Below, one piece after another: positions 1 to 8,490 of a stretch of DNA of 45,342 nucleotides. This DNA is from Bacilli bacterium (GTDB lineage Bacteria; Bacillota_I; Bacilli_A; ML615J-28; CAG-313), in assembly GCA_017463365.1 (NCBI GenBank), contig JAFTPH010000056.1:1-45342 (forward strand), written 5' to 3'. The position numbers and the translations under genes were made by a program. The notes beneath the pieces are model-generated. The model was given only the letters and a program-made list of their open reading frames with translations. It had not been told where the DNA came from and did no database searches. Each line of letters opens with the position of its first letter. Positions within the stretch are counted from its first letter, which is position 1.

Positions 1-145
1 AAAGCCACAAGGAGGCATACAAATCCACATTCACATTTTTAATATAACAATTTTTTAAAAAATATTCAACAGAAGTTGAAAGAAAGGAAAAAGGTATATT
101 TAAATGACTATTAGATGAGTCAATTATAATATACCAGGAGGTATT

Positions 146-859
146 ATGGAAAATTTAGTCGAAATTAAAAATTTAACTAAATCATACGGACCATTTGTCG
201 CTCTAAAAGATGTGTCTATGAGTTTGCCTAAAGGAAAAGTTATCGGTTTATTAGGCCCAAATGGAAGTGGTAAAACAACAACTATTAAAATTTTAACTAA
301 TTTATTAATGAATTATAGTGGTGAAGTATTAATTGATGGAAATAAACCAGGGATTTATACAAAAGGCATTATTTCTTATTTACCAGATCGTAACTTTTTA
401 GCTGATAAATGGACTATTAATTACGCAATTGAATATTTTGGCGATTTCTTTTCTGATTTCGATAAAGAAAAAGCTCAAAGATTAATTTCAAATTTTGGTA
501 TTAATTTAAATAAGACTTTTAAAAGTTTATCAAAAGGAATGAAAGAAAAAGTTCAACTTTCATTAGTTCTTTCTAGAAAAGCTAAACTATATATTTTTGA
601 TGAACCTATTGCGGGAGTGGATCCAGCAGCAAGAGATGTAATTTTTAAATTAATTTTAAATCATTGTTCACCTGAATCGACAATTATTATTTCTACTCAT
701 CTTGTATCAGAAGTAGAAGAAATTCTTGATGATGTTATTTTCTTGAAAAATGGAGAAGTAATCTACAATGGAACGAAAACTGATTTAATGGATAAATATG
801 AAGGTAAATCAGTTAATGATATTTTTAGGGAGGTTTATCGATATGAAGGTATTATTTAA
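146..859 (+). CDS. ABC transporter ATP-binding protein (YtrB/CcmA-like)
   Basis: This is the nucleotide-binding subunit of a small ABC exporter; it hydrolyses ATP on the inner face of the membrane for the permease encoded next. Visible motifs are Walker A GPNGSGKT (residues 37-44), the signature LSKGMKEK (128-135), Walker B LYIFDEP (148-154) and the switch His185. At 237 aa it has the usual length for a single NBD. It starts behind a clear AGGAGG site, and the next gene starts inside its 3' end, so the two are translationally coupled. The substrate cannot be read from the sequence. YtrB-type pairs are often controlled by a GntR regulator, but none lies in the window. Confidence 0.93.
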   Translation: MENLVEIKNLTKSYGPFVALKDVSMSLPKGKVIGLLGPNGSGKTTTIKILTNLLMNYSGEVLIDGNKPGIYTKGIISYLPDRNFLADKWTINYAIEYFGDFFSDFDKEKAQRLISNFGINLNKTFKSLSKGMKEKVQLSLVLSRKAKLYIFDEPIAGVDPAARDVIFKLILNHCSPESTIIISTHLVSEVEEILDDVIFLKNGEVIYNGTKTDLMDKYEGKSVNDIFREVYRYEGII

Positions 860-1667
860 ACACGAACTTAAAAATCATTATATCGAAATTGGTATTCTTA
901 GTGCAGCAAATATTATTTTATGTACTTTAATTGGTTTATGCTCTCTATTCTTAGATGATTCATCATGGGTTTCAAACATCATTGTTAGTACTTTAATGAT
1001 CGCTTTTGTGGGGGTTATGATAGCTCTAGCAGTAGTTTTAGTTGTTTCGGTAGTTAAATCATTTAATACTAAACTATTTACTAATGAAGGATATTTGACT
1101 TTTGTTTTACCAGTATCAATTGATAAAATGCTAATTGTTAAATATTTAGTAAATTTATTGTGGGTAGTAATTGTTTCATTATCATATATAATAGGTATTT
1201 TGATTATTACTCTAATGGTTATTGGTACTGAAGATGCATATACTTTTGAAATTTTTAAAGGAATTGGTGAAGCAATTTTAAATAGTCCAATTCATATTTC
1301 ATTGTATATTCTTCAAGCTTTAGCTGTAGTGTTATTATGTTTTTCAAGTTTATTTTTAACCCTAGCAATCTTAAATTGTGGAAAAATTAAAAAAGCGAAG
1401 TTTATTTTAGGATTATTAATTTATAGTGCTTTAAATAATGTTATTAATTTTGTATCTACGATTGCTTCATATTTTTCATTTGCGGTAGTAGAAACAGGAA
1501 GTGGATTAAAAGTAAAATTTATTTCGTTATTTGATATTTTTGATGGCGGGGATTATTACGTTAGTCAAGTTTTTAATTTTAATTCATTTATTGTTTCTGT
1601 TATAGCGATTGTAGGATTATATTTATTTGCTAGATTTATTATTAAGCGTAAGTTAGAACTTGAATAA
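843..1667 (+). CDS. ABC transporter permease subunit
   Basis: This 274-aa integral membrane protein has about six hydrophobic segments, for example around residues 15-35, 45-75, 95-125, 155-180, 190-215 and 240-265. It is the probable membrane partner of the upstream ATPase, since the two genes overlap by 17 bases. I chose the ATG at 843 because GGAGG lies 9 bases upstream; an in-frame start at 798 has no ribosome site and would lie deep inside the ATPase gene. The family (ABC-2-like permease) is inferred from topology and context, not from a motif. Confidence 0.85.
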   Translation: MKVLFKHELKNHYIEIGILSAANIILCTLIGLCSLFLDDSSWVSNIIVSTLMIAFVGVMIALAVVLVVSVVKSFNTKLFTNEGYLTFVLPVSIDKMLIVKYLVNLLWVVIVSLSYIIGILIITLMVIGTEDAYTFEIFKGIGEAILNSPIHISLYILQALAVVLLCFSSLFLTLAILNCGKIKKAKFILGLLIYSALNNVINFVSTIASYFSFAVVETGSGLKVKFISLFDIFDGGDYYVSQVFNFNSFIVSVIAIVGLYLFARFIIKRKLELE

Positions 1668-1682
1668 AAATTAGCATAATAT

Positions 1683-1711
1683 TTGCTATAAAGTAAAAAA
1701 TATGTTATAAT
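1683..1711 (+). promoter_or_regulatory. secG promoter
   Basis: TTGCTA (1683-1688), 17 bases, then TATAAT (1706-1711) with an upstream TG that makes it an extended -10. It lies 42 bases before the secG start. Confidence 0.75.
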
Positions 1712-1753
1712 ACCAATGTTATAAAAAGTATCAAATTTATTTGGAGGTAAAGT

Positions 1754-1996
1754 ATGTATTTCCTAGATTACATTCTATTAGCAATATCTGTATTTTTAGT
1801 AATTATTATCGTTATTCAAAGTCCTAAAGACGATGTTAATAAAGCATTTTCAGGAGAAAAATCTGAACTTTTCGCTAATCAAAAACAACGTGGTATGGAA
1901 AGAGTAATTAATATTACTACTGCAGTATTATCAATTGCATTCTTCGTAGTTGCATTCTTAATCGCAATCTTAGACCGCATGGATTTTATCATTTAA
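1754..1996 (+). CDS. secG: Preprotein translocase subunit SecG
   Basis: SecG is the small auxiliary subunit of the SecYEG protein-export channel in the cytoplasmic membrane. The 80-aa product shows the family pattern: a first membrane helix (about residues 3-22), the conserved cytoplasmic loop with IQSPKDD and GEKSELFANQKQRGMER (about 22-50), and a second helix (about 52-74). RBS TTGGAGG precedes the ATG. It has its own promoter and a strong terminator, and is followed by rnr and smpB, the usual Bacillota neighbourhood. Confidence 0.95.
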   Translation: MYFLDYILLAISVFLVIIIVIQSPKDDVNKAFSGEKSELFANQKQRGMERVINITTAVLSIAFFVVAFLIAILDRMDFII

Positions 1997-2010
1997 TAGA
2001 ATTAAAGAAG

Positions 2011-2040
2011 AAAAAGGCATACCAATTATGCCTTTTTTTT
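2011..2040 (+). terminator. Rho-independent terminator after secG
   Basis: An 11-bp perfect stem, AAAAAGGCATA (2011-2021) with TATGCCTTTTT (2027-2037), a 5-base loop and a run of T. Confidence 0.92.
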
Positions 2041-2090
2041 AACTTGTATATTTAAATAAAATATTATTAAAATAATAAGGAGGTGAGGTT

Positions 2091-4226
2091 ATGAATTTAA
2101 AGATGCAAATTTATGAATTAATATCTCGCGATGAATATTTACCACTTGGGGCATCTTGTATTCAAGAACAATTAGGTTTAACAGAAGCCAAAGATTTTAC
2201 GTTAGTTATGAAAGCATTGAATGAGTTAGAAGATGAATATTTGATTGGTCATACAAGTAAAGGTAAATATGATTTATTAAAAAGACTTAGACGTTTTGTT
2301 GGTAAAATTGATTTAAAAGAAGCTGGTTTTGGTTTTGTTATAACTGAAGAATTAGATAAAGATATTTTTATTCCTAAAAAAATGTCTTTAGATGCGTTAA
2401 ATCGTGATTTGGTTTTAGTTGAATTAACCTCATCACTTGATGAGGCTGAAGGACGCGTAATTGAGGTAATTAAACGAAATACTGAATATATGGTAGGTAC
2501 TCTTAAACAAAAAGGTAAAGAGTATATTGTTTATCCTGAAAATTTTAAATTAGGGATTATTGCGAAAGTAAAAAAAGAAGACCTAAATGGTGCTAAAGTT
2601 AACGATAAAGTTAAAGTTTATTTAACGAGATATCAAAGTGATGGTAAATGTAGTGGTGAAATTGTTTCAGTTATTGGTAAAAAAACTGATCCAGGAATTG
2701 ATATCACAATGCTTGTTGAAGAAAGTGCTCTTAGAAATGTTTTTCCTCAAGAAGTGTTAGATTACGCAAATAAAGTGCCACAAACTATTAATTTTAAAGA
2801 TTATCCACATTATAGAAATCTAGAAGATGAATTAATTTTTACAATTGATGGGGATGATGCGAGAGACTTTGATGATGCGGTGGGAATAAAAGTTCTAGAT
2901 AATGGTAATTATGAATTAGGTGTTTATATTGCTGATGTAACAAGTTATGTAAAACCAAACGATTTACTTGATTTAGAGGCTCAAGAACGTTTATTTAGTA
3001 TTTATTTACCCGATAGAGTTATTCCAATGTTACCTTTTGCGTTATCAAATGGAATATGTTCTTTAAACCCAAATGAGGCTAGATTAACTCTTGCATGTGT
3101 AATGGAAATAGATGGTAAAGGTGATTTAGTTTCATGTGATATATTTGAAGCAATTATTAAATCAAAAATGCGTTTTACATACAGTTTTGTTAATAAAATT
3201 TTAGATGGTGAAAAATCAGCTTTAGAAAAGACTGATTATAAGTTAGTCGAAAGTTTAGAAAAAATGCGAAAATTGGCTCAAATTTTGGCTAAAAATCGAT
3301 ACGAGCGTGGTAGTTTAGATTTTGAAACAAGAGAAGCAAAAATTATTTTAGATGAACAAGGTAATACCAAAGATGTTAAAGTTATTGAAAGAGGTATTAG
3401 TGAAAATATTATTGAAGAGTTTATGATTAAAGCTAATGAAGCAGTAACTGAAGCAATGGAATATCAATTATTACCATTTATTTATCGGGTTCATGAAGAA
3501 CCAGTTATGGAAAAACTAGAAGTATTTAATAATATTGCGAGAAGATTAGGATATAAATTAAATCTTAAAAAAGGAGAAGTTCATCCACGAGCTCTACAAC
3601 AAATATTAGAAGATGCTAAAGATGAATTACAAGGTACCATTATTAATAATTTATTACTTAGAAGTATGGCTAAAGCTAAATATCATGATACTAACCTTGG
3701 ACACTATGGTTTGGCAAGTAAACACTATACGCATTTTACTTCACCTATTAGACGTTATCCTGATTTACTTGTTCATCGTTTGATTAAAGACTTATATTTA
3801 AAACAAAAAGGATTAAATAATCCCCAAATTTTAAGTGATTATGCTAAAATAATTAGTGATGTTTCTAAAGCTTCTAGTGATAAAGAACGTCAAATTGAAC
3901 GATTAGAACGTGATACAGTTGATATGAAGAAGTGCGAATATATGAAACACTACTTAGATATTCCCTTTAAAGGAATAATATCGAGTGTAACCAAATGGGG
4001 TTTCTATGTTGAACTAGAAAATACGGTTGAAGGACTTGTATCTAAAGAAAATATGGGAATTAACAAATATTTCTTTGATGAAGATTTACTTTGTTGGCAT
4101 GATAAAAAATACAATAAAGTGTATCAAATTGGTGATATTGTCGAAGTAATAGCCATTTCTTCATCAAAAGAAAGAAGAGAAATTGATTTTATTATTAAGG
4201 AGAATTCGTATGGGTACAAAAAATAG
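2091..4226 (+). CDS. rnr: Ribonuclease R
   Basis: RNase R is a processive 3'-to-5' exoribonuclease that degrades structured RNA and acts with tmRNA/SmpB on defective mRNA. The order is an N-terminal winged-helix region (about 1-65), cold-shock-like OB domains (about 70-200), the RNB catalytic domain with the metal-binding motif TIDGDDARDFDDAV (251-264) and the HYTHFTSPIRRYPDL segment, then an S1 domain (KGIISSVTKWGFYVELENTVEG) near the C terminus. The length of 711 aa fits the family. RBS AAGGAGGTGAGG precedes the ATG. Its last 17 bases overlap smpB, so the two trans-translation proteins are coupled. Confidence 0.97.
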   Translation: MNLKMQIYELISRDEYLPLGASCIQEQLGLTEAKDFTLVMKALNELEDEYLIGHTSKGKYDLLKRLRRFVGKIDLKEAGFGFVITEELDKDIFIPKKMSLDALNRDLVLVELTSSLDEAEGRVIEVIKRNTEYMVGTLKQKGKEYIVYPENFKLGIIAKVKKEDLNGAKVNDKVKVYLTRYQSDGKCSGEIVSVIGKKTDPGIDITMLVEESALRNVFPQEVLDYANKVPQTINFKDYPHYRNLEDELIFTIDGDDARDFDDAVGIKVLDNGNYELGVYIADVTSYVKPNDLLDLEAQERLFSIYLPDRVIPMLPFALSNGICSLNPNEARLTLACVMEIDGKGDLVSCDIFEAIIKSKMRFTYSFVNKILDGEKSALEKTDYKLVESLEKMRKLAQILAKNRYERGSLDFETREAKIILDEQGNTKDVKVIERGISENIIEEFMIKANEAVTEAMEYQLLPFIYRVHEEPVMEKLEVFNNIARRLGYKLNLKKGEVHPRALQQILEDAKDELQGTIINNLLLRSMAKAKYHDTNLGHYGLASKHYTHFTSPIRRYPDLLVHRLIKDLYLKQKGLNNPQILSDYAKIISDVSKASSDKERQIERLERDTVDMKKCEYMKHYLDIPFKGIISSVTKWGFYVELENTVEGLVSKENMGINKYFFDEDLLCWHDKKYNKVYQIGDIVEVIAISSSKERREIDFIIKENSYGYKK

Positions 4227-4659
4227 AATTGTGTGTCATAACAAACGAGCACATTTTGATTATTTTATTGAAGATACTTATGAATGTGGAATTGTTCTTA
4301 CTGGTACGGAAATAAAATCAATTAGACTAGGAAAGGTAAGTATTGATGAAAGTTTTTGTTATATAAAACAAGGTGAAGTTTATATTGACAATATGCATAT
4401 TTCTAAATATGAACAAGGTAATATTTTTAATCACGATCCGGTTCGTAAACGTAAACTTTTATTAAATAAACGAGAAATTTTAAAAATTTCATCTAATATT
4501 ACTAAAGATGGATACACTTTAATTCCTCTTGATGTTCACTTTTCAAATGGATTTGCGAAAGTAAACATTGGAATTGCCAAGGGTAAAAAATTATACGATA
4601 AACGAGAAAGTATAAAAGAACGAGATATTAAACGAAACATTGATAAAAATTACTATTAA
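4210..4659 (+). CDS. smpB: SsrA-binding protein SmpB
   Basis: SmpB binds tmRNA and delivers it to stalled ribosomes. The 149-aa protein has the family's signature start (NKRAHFDYFIEDTYECGIVLTGTEIKSIR), the central VYIDNMHISKYEQGN, and the basic KGKKLYDKRESIKERD tail that enters the ribosomal mRNA channel. The start at 4210 is chosen because AAGGAGAA lies just upstream and the family begins a few residues before NRIVCHNKRA; an upstream in-frame ATG at 4183 lies inside rnr without a ribosome site. The tmRNA gene is not in this window. Confidence 0.96.
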   Translation: MGTKNRIVCHNKRAHFDYFIEDTYECGIVLTGTEIKSIRLGKVSIDESFCYIKQGEVYIDNMHISKYEQGNIFNHDPVRKRKLLLNKREILKISSNITKDGYTLIPLDVHFSNGFAKVNIGIAKGKKLYDKRESIKERDIKRNIDKNYY

Positions 4660-4677
4660 TAGTAGAAAGGAGCACGT

Positions 4678-6603
4678 ATGACTAAATATCTATGGATTAA
4701 AGAATTAGTTGAAAATGGAGAATATCAAGATGCGTATGATGAATATTCTAAAATAATTGAACAAAATCTTAAAGCTTATGATGCCTATTTTGAACGTGCT
4801 CTAATCGATTGTTATTTTTTACGAGCATATTATGAAGTATCTAGAGAAGATTTATTATTAGTTTTTAAAAACAACAAACGTTTAGCTAAACGTATCCCAA
4901 TGTTTTTAACGATTATTTGTGATAGCTTAAAAGATTTTGATAACGCCATATATTTTGGTGAATTAGCGTTACAAGATAACTATATTACTCCTGAAGAAAA
5001 CTTACTTGAAGTTCATTTCGCGTTATCAAGAAGTTATTATTTAAGAGGATCTTCAATAGAAGACTATACTAGTGCGTTAAATGAAATTGATGAATGTACG
5101 AAAATAAGTGATGAATTAAATGATGAATTATTACTTTGTAAATGTGATATTTTATTAGTATTAGAAAGATTCGATGAAGTATTAGAAATAGTAAATCATT
5201 TATTCTTTACTACAACTATTATACCAGTTTACTATTATTTTAAAGCAAGAGCCTTATATGGTTTAGCAAATGAAAAACAAGATTTTGAAAAAGCCCTAGA
5301 TAATTTTAATTATTATTTAGAATATGAACCAAATGATTATTATTCACTAATTTATAAAGCTAATTGCTTAAAATCGCTTAATCTTATTGATGAAGCAATT
5401 AAAGTATATGAAAATTTAAAAAATGATAATAACGAAGAAGATGTTGTTTCTGAAATAATTAAGACCTATGAACAAAATGGTAGTGTTGAAGAAGCAATTA
5501 GATATGCGGAAGAGTATTTAAAAGAACATTCTTCATGGCAAGTAAAATATTCACTTGCGATGGTATTTGTTAAACGTGCAACAACGTTAAATGATTTAAA
5601 TACAGCGAAAATGCTTTTAGAAGATAGCTATTTACAAACTAAAAATGAAATTATCGCAGAATCGCTCATTCAAGTATATCGCCGATTAGGTTTAGATGAA
5701 GATAATTATCGTTTTTTAAAAACCCTAGTTTCATCATCAACTGATGGAAGATTTGCTTATTATCTTGCTATAGAAGCATTTAGATATAAAGCCTCATATG
5801 AAGAAACCGAAAAATATTTAAAACTAGCATATGATTTAAAATATTTTACTGAAACAGAATATATTGATATGGTAATGTCATTTACCAAGGAACCTAAAAA
5901 ATATTTTAAAAAGATTAAAAAATACAGCGAAAAATTTGATCAAATGTATTTTAAAATGGGAGTGCCATTCCATTCAATTGGTACTTGTCACAAACTAGCA
6001 AGTAGATATTTATATGGTATGTATGGAGCAAAACCAAATTTAGACAAAGCCATTAAATATGCGAAAGGGTGCTATGAATTATTAAGTAATGATTGTTGTA
6101 TGGCTATTCTTTATGGAAGATGTTTAGAAATCGCAAGAAGATATAAAGAAGCATTTGAAGTATATAAAAAAGCCAATGAACAAACAAAACAAGCGTTTAG
6201 ACCACTTTGTCAATGTTCATATGGTTATTTAGCTCATGCTTATATAAAAGGAATTGGAACTGAAATTGATATTGAACAAGCAAAAGAACTAATTTTAGAG
6301 GGAATATCTCAATATCAAGAAAAAACAGATGGTAGTGTTCTGGCAATATATGCCTATTTTGCTTTAAAAGAAGAAAAAGGCTTTTCAAAAGAAAAAGCCA
6401 TAGAATATTTATCAAAAGACTCATCATTCGCTTTATATGATGTTAGTCGTTATAAATTATTAATGATGTTGGATAAAGATAATCAAAAGAAATGGCAAAA
6501 TATGTTAAATATTAGTTTGAAATATGATGCGATAATGGCAGTTAATCATTATAAAAAACATAAAGATGACGAGGTTTATTATCCATTCTTAAATAATTAC
6601 TAA
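4678..6603 (+). CDS. Large TPR/Sel1-repeat protein
   Basis: This 641-aa soluble protein is built almost entirely of helical repeats. TPR-like pairs run through most of the chain (for example ALDNFNYYLEYEPNDYYSLIYKANC and DEAIKVYENL), and a Sel1-type motif AYIKGIGTEIDIEQAKELI lies near residue 525. There is no signal peptide or membrane segment. RBS GAAAGGAGC precedes the start, 18 bases after smpB, so it probably shares the transcript. Such proteins are scaffolds for protein contacts; the partner is unknown. Confidence 0.82.
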   Translation: MTKYLWIKELVENGEYQDAYDEYSKIIEQNLKAYDAYFERALIDCYFLRAYYEVSREDLLLVFKNNKRLAKRIPMFLTIICDSLKDFDNAIYFGELALQDNYITPEENLLEVHFALSRSYYLRGSSIEDYTSALNEIDECTKISDELNDELLLCKCDILLVLERFDEVLEIVNHLFFTTTIIPVYYYFKARALYGLANEKQDFEKALDNFNYYLEYEPNDYYSLIYKANCLKSLNLIDEAIKVYENLKNDNNEEDVVSEIIKTYEQNGSVEEAIRYAEEYLKEHSSWQVKYSLAMVFVKRATTLNDLNTAKMLLEDSYLQTKNEIIAESLIQVYRRLGLDEDNYRFLKTLVSSSTDGRFAYYLAIEAFRYKASYEETEKYLKLAYDLKYFTETEYIDMVMSFTKEPKKYFKKIKKYSEKFDQMYFKMGVPFHSIGTCHKLASRYLYGMYGAKPNLDKAIKYAKGCYELLSNDCCMAILYGRCLEIARRYKEAFEVYKKANEQTKQAFRPLCQCSYGYLAHAYIKGIGTEIDIEQAKELILEGISQYQEKTDGSVLAIYAYFALKEEKGFSKEKAIEYLSKDSSFALYDVSRYKLLMMLDKDNQKKWQNMLNISLKYDAIMAVNHYKKHKDDEVYYPFLNNY

Positions 6604-6863
6604 TTATTGGGATTATCAATACCACTGGGAGTATTAATACTTGCTTGAGCGTTAACGGTTAAAATAATTTGACCAACTGATTCTAGCCAGTTTCCAATGG
6701 AATTTTGTTCAGGAACAGTTAATCCTTTAGCGATAATTAAACCGATAACAGCAGATAAAGCAGAATATTCATAAGGATCAAGAGATGTTAACCATCTAGC
6801 AAAATCTTTAAAAGGGGATTCGCCAACTTCACTATGAGGATTATAATTATACTCATTGTTGAT
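6600..6863 (-). CDS. Small conserved-looking protein, start codon uncertain
   Basis: The minus-strand frame encodes about 87 aa (NEYNYNPHSEVGESPFKDF..., then a hydrophobic stretch SALSAVIGLIIAKGLTVPEQ). It resembles short Bacillota proteins of the kind EFSTIASVLGYILAQ..NAIGNFFELLGQ; this is recall, not a search. Its only in-frame ATG (6932) lies inside the divergent gene with no ribosome site. A strong SD, AAAGGGGGG, at 6870-6878 is followed in frame by ATT (6869) and ATC (6863) but by no ATG, GTG or TTG. I place the start at ATC, 6 bases after the SD, with low certainty. It converges on the TPR gene and overlaps its stop codon. Confidence 0.5.
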   Translation of the reverse strand: MNNEYNYNPHSEVGESPFKDFARWLTSLDPYEYSALSAVIGLIIAKGLTVPEQNSIGNWLESVGQIILTVNAQASINTPSGIDNPNN

Positions 6864-6888
6864 AAAAATCCCCCCTTTATTAATTATA
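6859..6888. promoter_or_regulatory. Overlapping divergent promoters
   Basis: On the minus strand TATAAT (6883-6888) lies directly before the SD of the small protein. On the plus strand TTGATA (6859-6864) with an AT-rich -10 near 6881-6890 could drive the thioesterase gene. The two would compete for the same DNA. Confidence 0.45.
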
Positions 6889-6907
6889 CATAAAAAGAGG
6901 TAAAAAA

Positions 6908-7423
6908 ATGAAAGTTTTAAAGAAACAAACAAATAGTTTTATGTGTTTTATTTGTGGAATTCATAATGATTCCGGATTAAAAACAAGATTTTATGAAATG
7001 GAAAATCACACTTTAGTTGGTTTAATGAATGGTCAACAAATTCATCAGAGTTACCCAAATAGAATGCATGGTGGAATTATTTCAGCTATTATTGATGAGT
7101 CAATAGGTCGTGCTATTTGGATTGATGAACCAGATACTTGGGGAGTAACTATGGATTTACAAATGAAATATCGTAAACAAGTACCTCTTGATGAAGATTT
7201 ATTAGTAATAACTAAGATTACTAAAAACACAAGACGTGGTTTTGAAGGAACAGGATATTTACTAGATAAAGATCATAAAGTACTAGCTGAGGGAACAGCA
7301 AGATATATTAAATTATCACTAAATGATATTGATAATCACTCACATGAAGAAAGTGATATTAATATTTTAGTAGAAGACGATGTAACAGAAATTGATATTG
7401 ATGATCTAAACTTTTTTAATTAA
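6908..7423 (+). CDS. PaaI-type hotdog-fold thioesterase
   Basis: This is a probable acyl-CoA thioesterase of the 4HBT/PaaI hotdog family, cytoplasmic. The core motif NRMHGGIISAIIDESIG (about residues 51-67) is the standard hotdog helix with its HGG turn and catalytic acidic residue. The N-terminal FMCFICGIHNDSGL is also typical of this subfamily. The last 35 residues are acidic (EESDINILVEDDVTEIDIDD) and extend beyond the fold. RBS AAGAGG precedes the ATG. The substrate is unknown. Confidence 0.85.
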   Translation: MKVLKKQTNSFMCFICGIHNDSGLKTRFYEMENHTLVGLMNGQQIHQSYPNRMHGGIISAIIDESIGRAIWIDEPDTWGVTMDLQMKYRKQVPLDEDLLVITKITKNTRRGFEGTGYLLDKDHKVLAEGTARYIKLSLNDIDNHSHEESDINILVEDDVTEIDIDDLNFFN

Positions 7424-7477
7424 TCATCAACAAAAAAAGTATATTTATATTATAATATTATAGGTTTTAACCTATAA

Positions 7478-7564
7478 GCGGTGATGGCGAAACTGGTAGA
7501 CGCGCTACTTTGAGGGGGTAGTGCCTGTAAAGGCATGTCGGTTCGAATCCGATTCACCGCACCA
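7478..7564 (+). tRNA. tRNA-Leu (anticodon GAG)
   Basis: A complete class II tRNA. Acceptor GCGGTGA pairs with TCACCGC, the anticodon loop is TTGAGGG with anticodon GAG, there is a long variable arm, the T-arm is GGTTCGAATCC, and CCA is encoded. It marks the boundary: housekeeping genes lie to its left and accessory genes start right after its terminator. Confidence 0.96.
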
Positions 7565-7577
7565 TTTTTTGAAATCG

Positions 7578-7608
7578 ATTAGTCTTCTGTAGAAGGCTAA
7601 TTTTTTTT
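7578..7608 (+). terminator. Terminator after tRNA-Leu
   Basis: ATTAGTCTT (7578-7586) pairs with AAGGCTAAT (7593-7601), including one G-T pair, followed by eight T. Confidence 0.85.
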
Positions 7609-7706
7609 GATTTTACAGGGTATTTTAGCCATTTTTGGTTAGAATATCCTATTTTTTTGTGTATTTATGAAATATTTAGATTTAAATACTAGGTGAGACT
7701 AGCCAC

Positions 7707-7763
7707 GGACTCGAACCATTGTTCAGCCAGATTCGAACCATAAGTTCATACGGGACTCGAACC
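7707..7763 (-). repeat. Three tandem tRNA T-arm-like fragments
   Basis: Read on the minus strand, three copies of the T-arm consensus GGTTCGARTC lie at 7753-7763, 7729-7739 and 7707-7717, spaced 22-24 bases apart. No acceptor stem, D-arm or anticodon arm can be folded around them, so they are fragments and not tRNA genes. They may be scars of tRNA-targeting integrases. A fourth similar element lies at 9694-9704. Confidence 0.5.
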
Positions 7764-7785
7764 TATAAGAGATAATGGTGGAAAT
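7755..7785 (+). repeat. 31-base direct repeat, copy 1
   Basis: It matches 9696-9726 at 30 of 31 positions and contains the T-arm-like ACTCGAACC at its start and the -35-like TGGAAA at its end. The two copies bracket the acetyltransferase and Fic genes. Confidence 0.85.
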
Positions 7786-7807
7786 GTATTTGTTATTGTG
7801 GTATAAT
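7779..7807 (+). promoter_or_regulatory. Promoter of the AAC(6')-like gene
   Basis: TGGAAA (7779-7784), 17 bases, TATAAT (7802-7807) with TG one base upstream (extended -10). The -35 lies inside the 31-base repeat. Confidence 0.7.
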
Positions 7808-7842
7808 AGTTGTAAAATAAATTGAATTTGATGAGGTGTCTA

Positions 7843-8277
7843 ATGGCCAGAATAGCAAAGAATGAGGACAGTAATGTTTTAGCAAGATTGGCTGTTCAAA
7901 TGTGGAATAGTCATACTGTTGATGAATTAGAAAGAGAGTTTATTGAAGAACTTAATAGTGAAACAACTGTATTTTTTATTAAATTTGTAAATAGTTTACC
8001 AGTAGGTTTTGCTCAATGTAGTTTGAGGAACGATTATGTTGAAGGTACAGAAAGCTCTCCAGTAGGATATTTGGAAGGAATTTTTGTGATTGAAGAATAT
8101 CGAAAGAACGGATTTGCTAAAGAACTTCTTTGTGCTTGTGAAATGTGGGCAAAAGATATGGGCTGCATAGAATTTGCAAGTGACTGCGAATTAGATAATA
8201 TGACGAGTTTAATATTCCATATAAAAATGGGTTTTGATGAAACAAATCGTATAATCTGTTTTAAGAAAAAACTATAA
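7843..8277 (+). CDS. Aminoglycoside 6'-N-acetyltransferase-like GNAT protein
   Basis: This GNAT enzyme uses acetyl-CoA. The C-terminal two thirds follow the AAC(6')-I pattern closely: DYVEGTESSPVGYLEG, then EGIFVIEEYRKNGFAKELL (acetyl-CoA-binding motif A), then WAKDMGCIEFASDCELDN and the ending MGFDETNRIICFKKKL. I infer acetylation of the 6'-amino group of aminoglycosides; other amines are possible. The 144-aa length fits the family. The ATG at 7843 is preceded by GATGAGGTG at good spacing; a TTG at 7822 is less likely. It has its own promoter and lies between the two 31-base repeats. Confidence 0.8.
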   Translation: MARIAKNEDSNVLARLAVQMWNSHTVDELEREFIEELNSETTVFFIKFVNSLPVGFAQCSLRNDYVEGTESSPVGYLEGIFVIEEYRKNGFAKELLCACEMWAKDMGCIEFASDCELDNMTSLIFHIKMGFDETNRIICFKKKL

Positions 8278-8433
8278 AGTACACAAGATAAATTCTTATT
8301 TATAGAGTAATATAAAGCATCATTTGGATTTATTAGCGCAGTAAGATGGCAGATTATAATCTAGTCTTTTCTTTATATTTGTATATTGTCTTGAAAAATG
8401 ATCTATAATAATATAAAAAATAACCTTAATTAA

Positions 8434-8471
8434 TTGAATATTCCCTTATTTTATGGTATAATTTAAGGGAA
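8434..8471 (+). promoter_or_regulatory. fic promoter with palindromic operator
   Basis: TTGAAT (8434-8439), 17 bases, TATAAT (8457-8462). The inverted repeat TTCCCTTA (8441-8448) and TAAGGGAA (8464-8471) frames the -10, so a bound dimer would block transcription. The Fic protein has a C-terminal winged-helix region and could be the repressor; this is inference. Confidence 0.65.
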
Positions 8472-8490
8472 TAGTTTGGAGGATAAGATT

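Noticed and set aside
1-145. Possible C-terminal end of an upstream gene
   Set aside because: All three plus frames are open only for 13-18 codons before a stop, with no recognisable motif, so a gene end cannot be supported.
7690-7790. Complete minus-strand tRNA genes
   Set aside because: Only T-arm-like sequences are present; no acceptor, D-arm or anticodon stem pairs around them.
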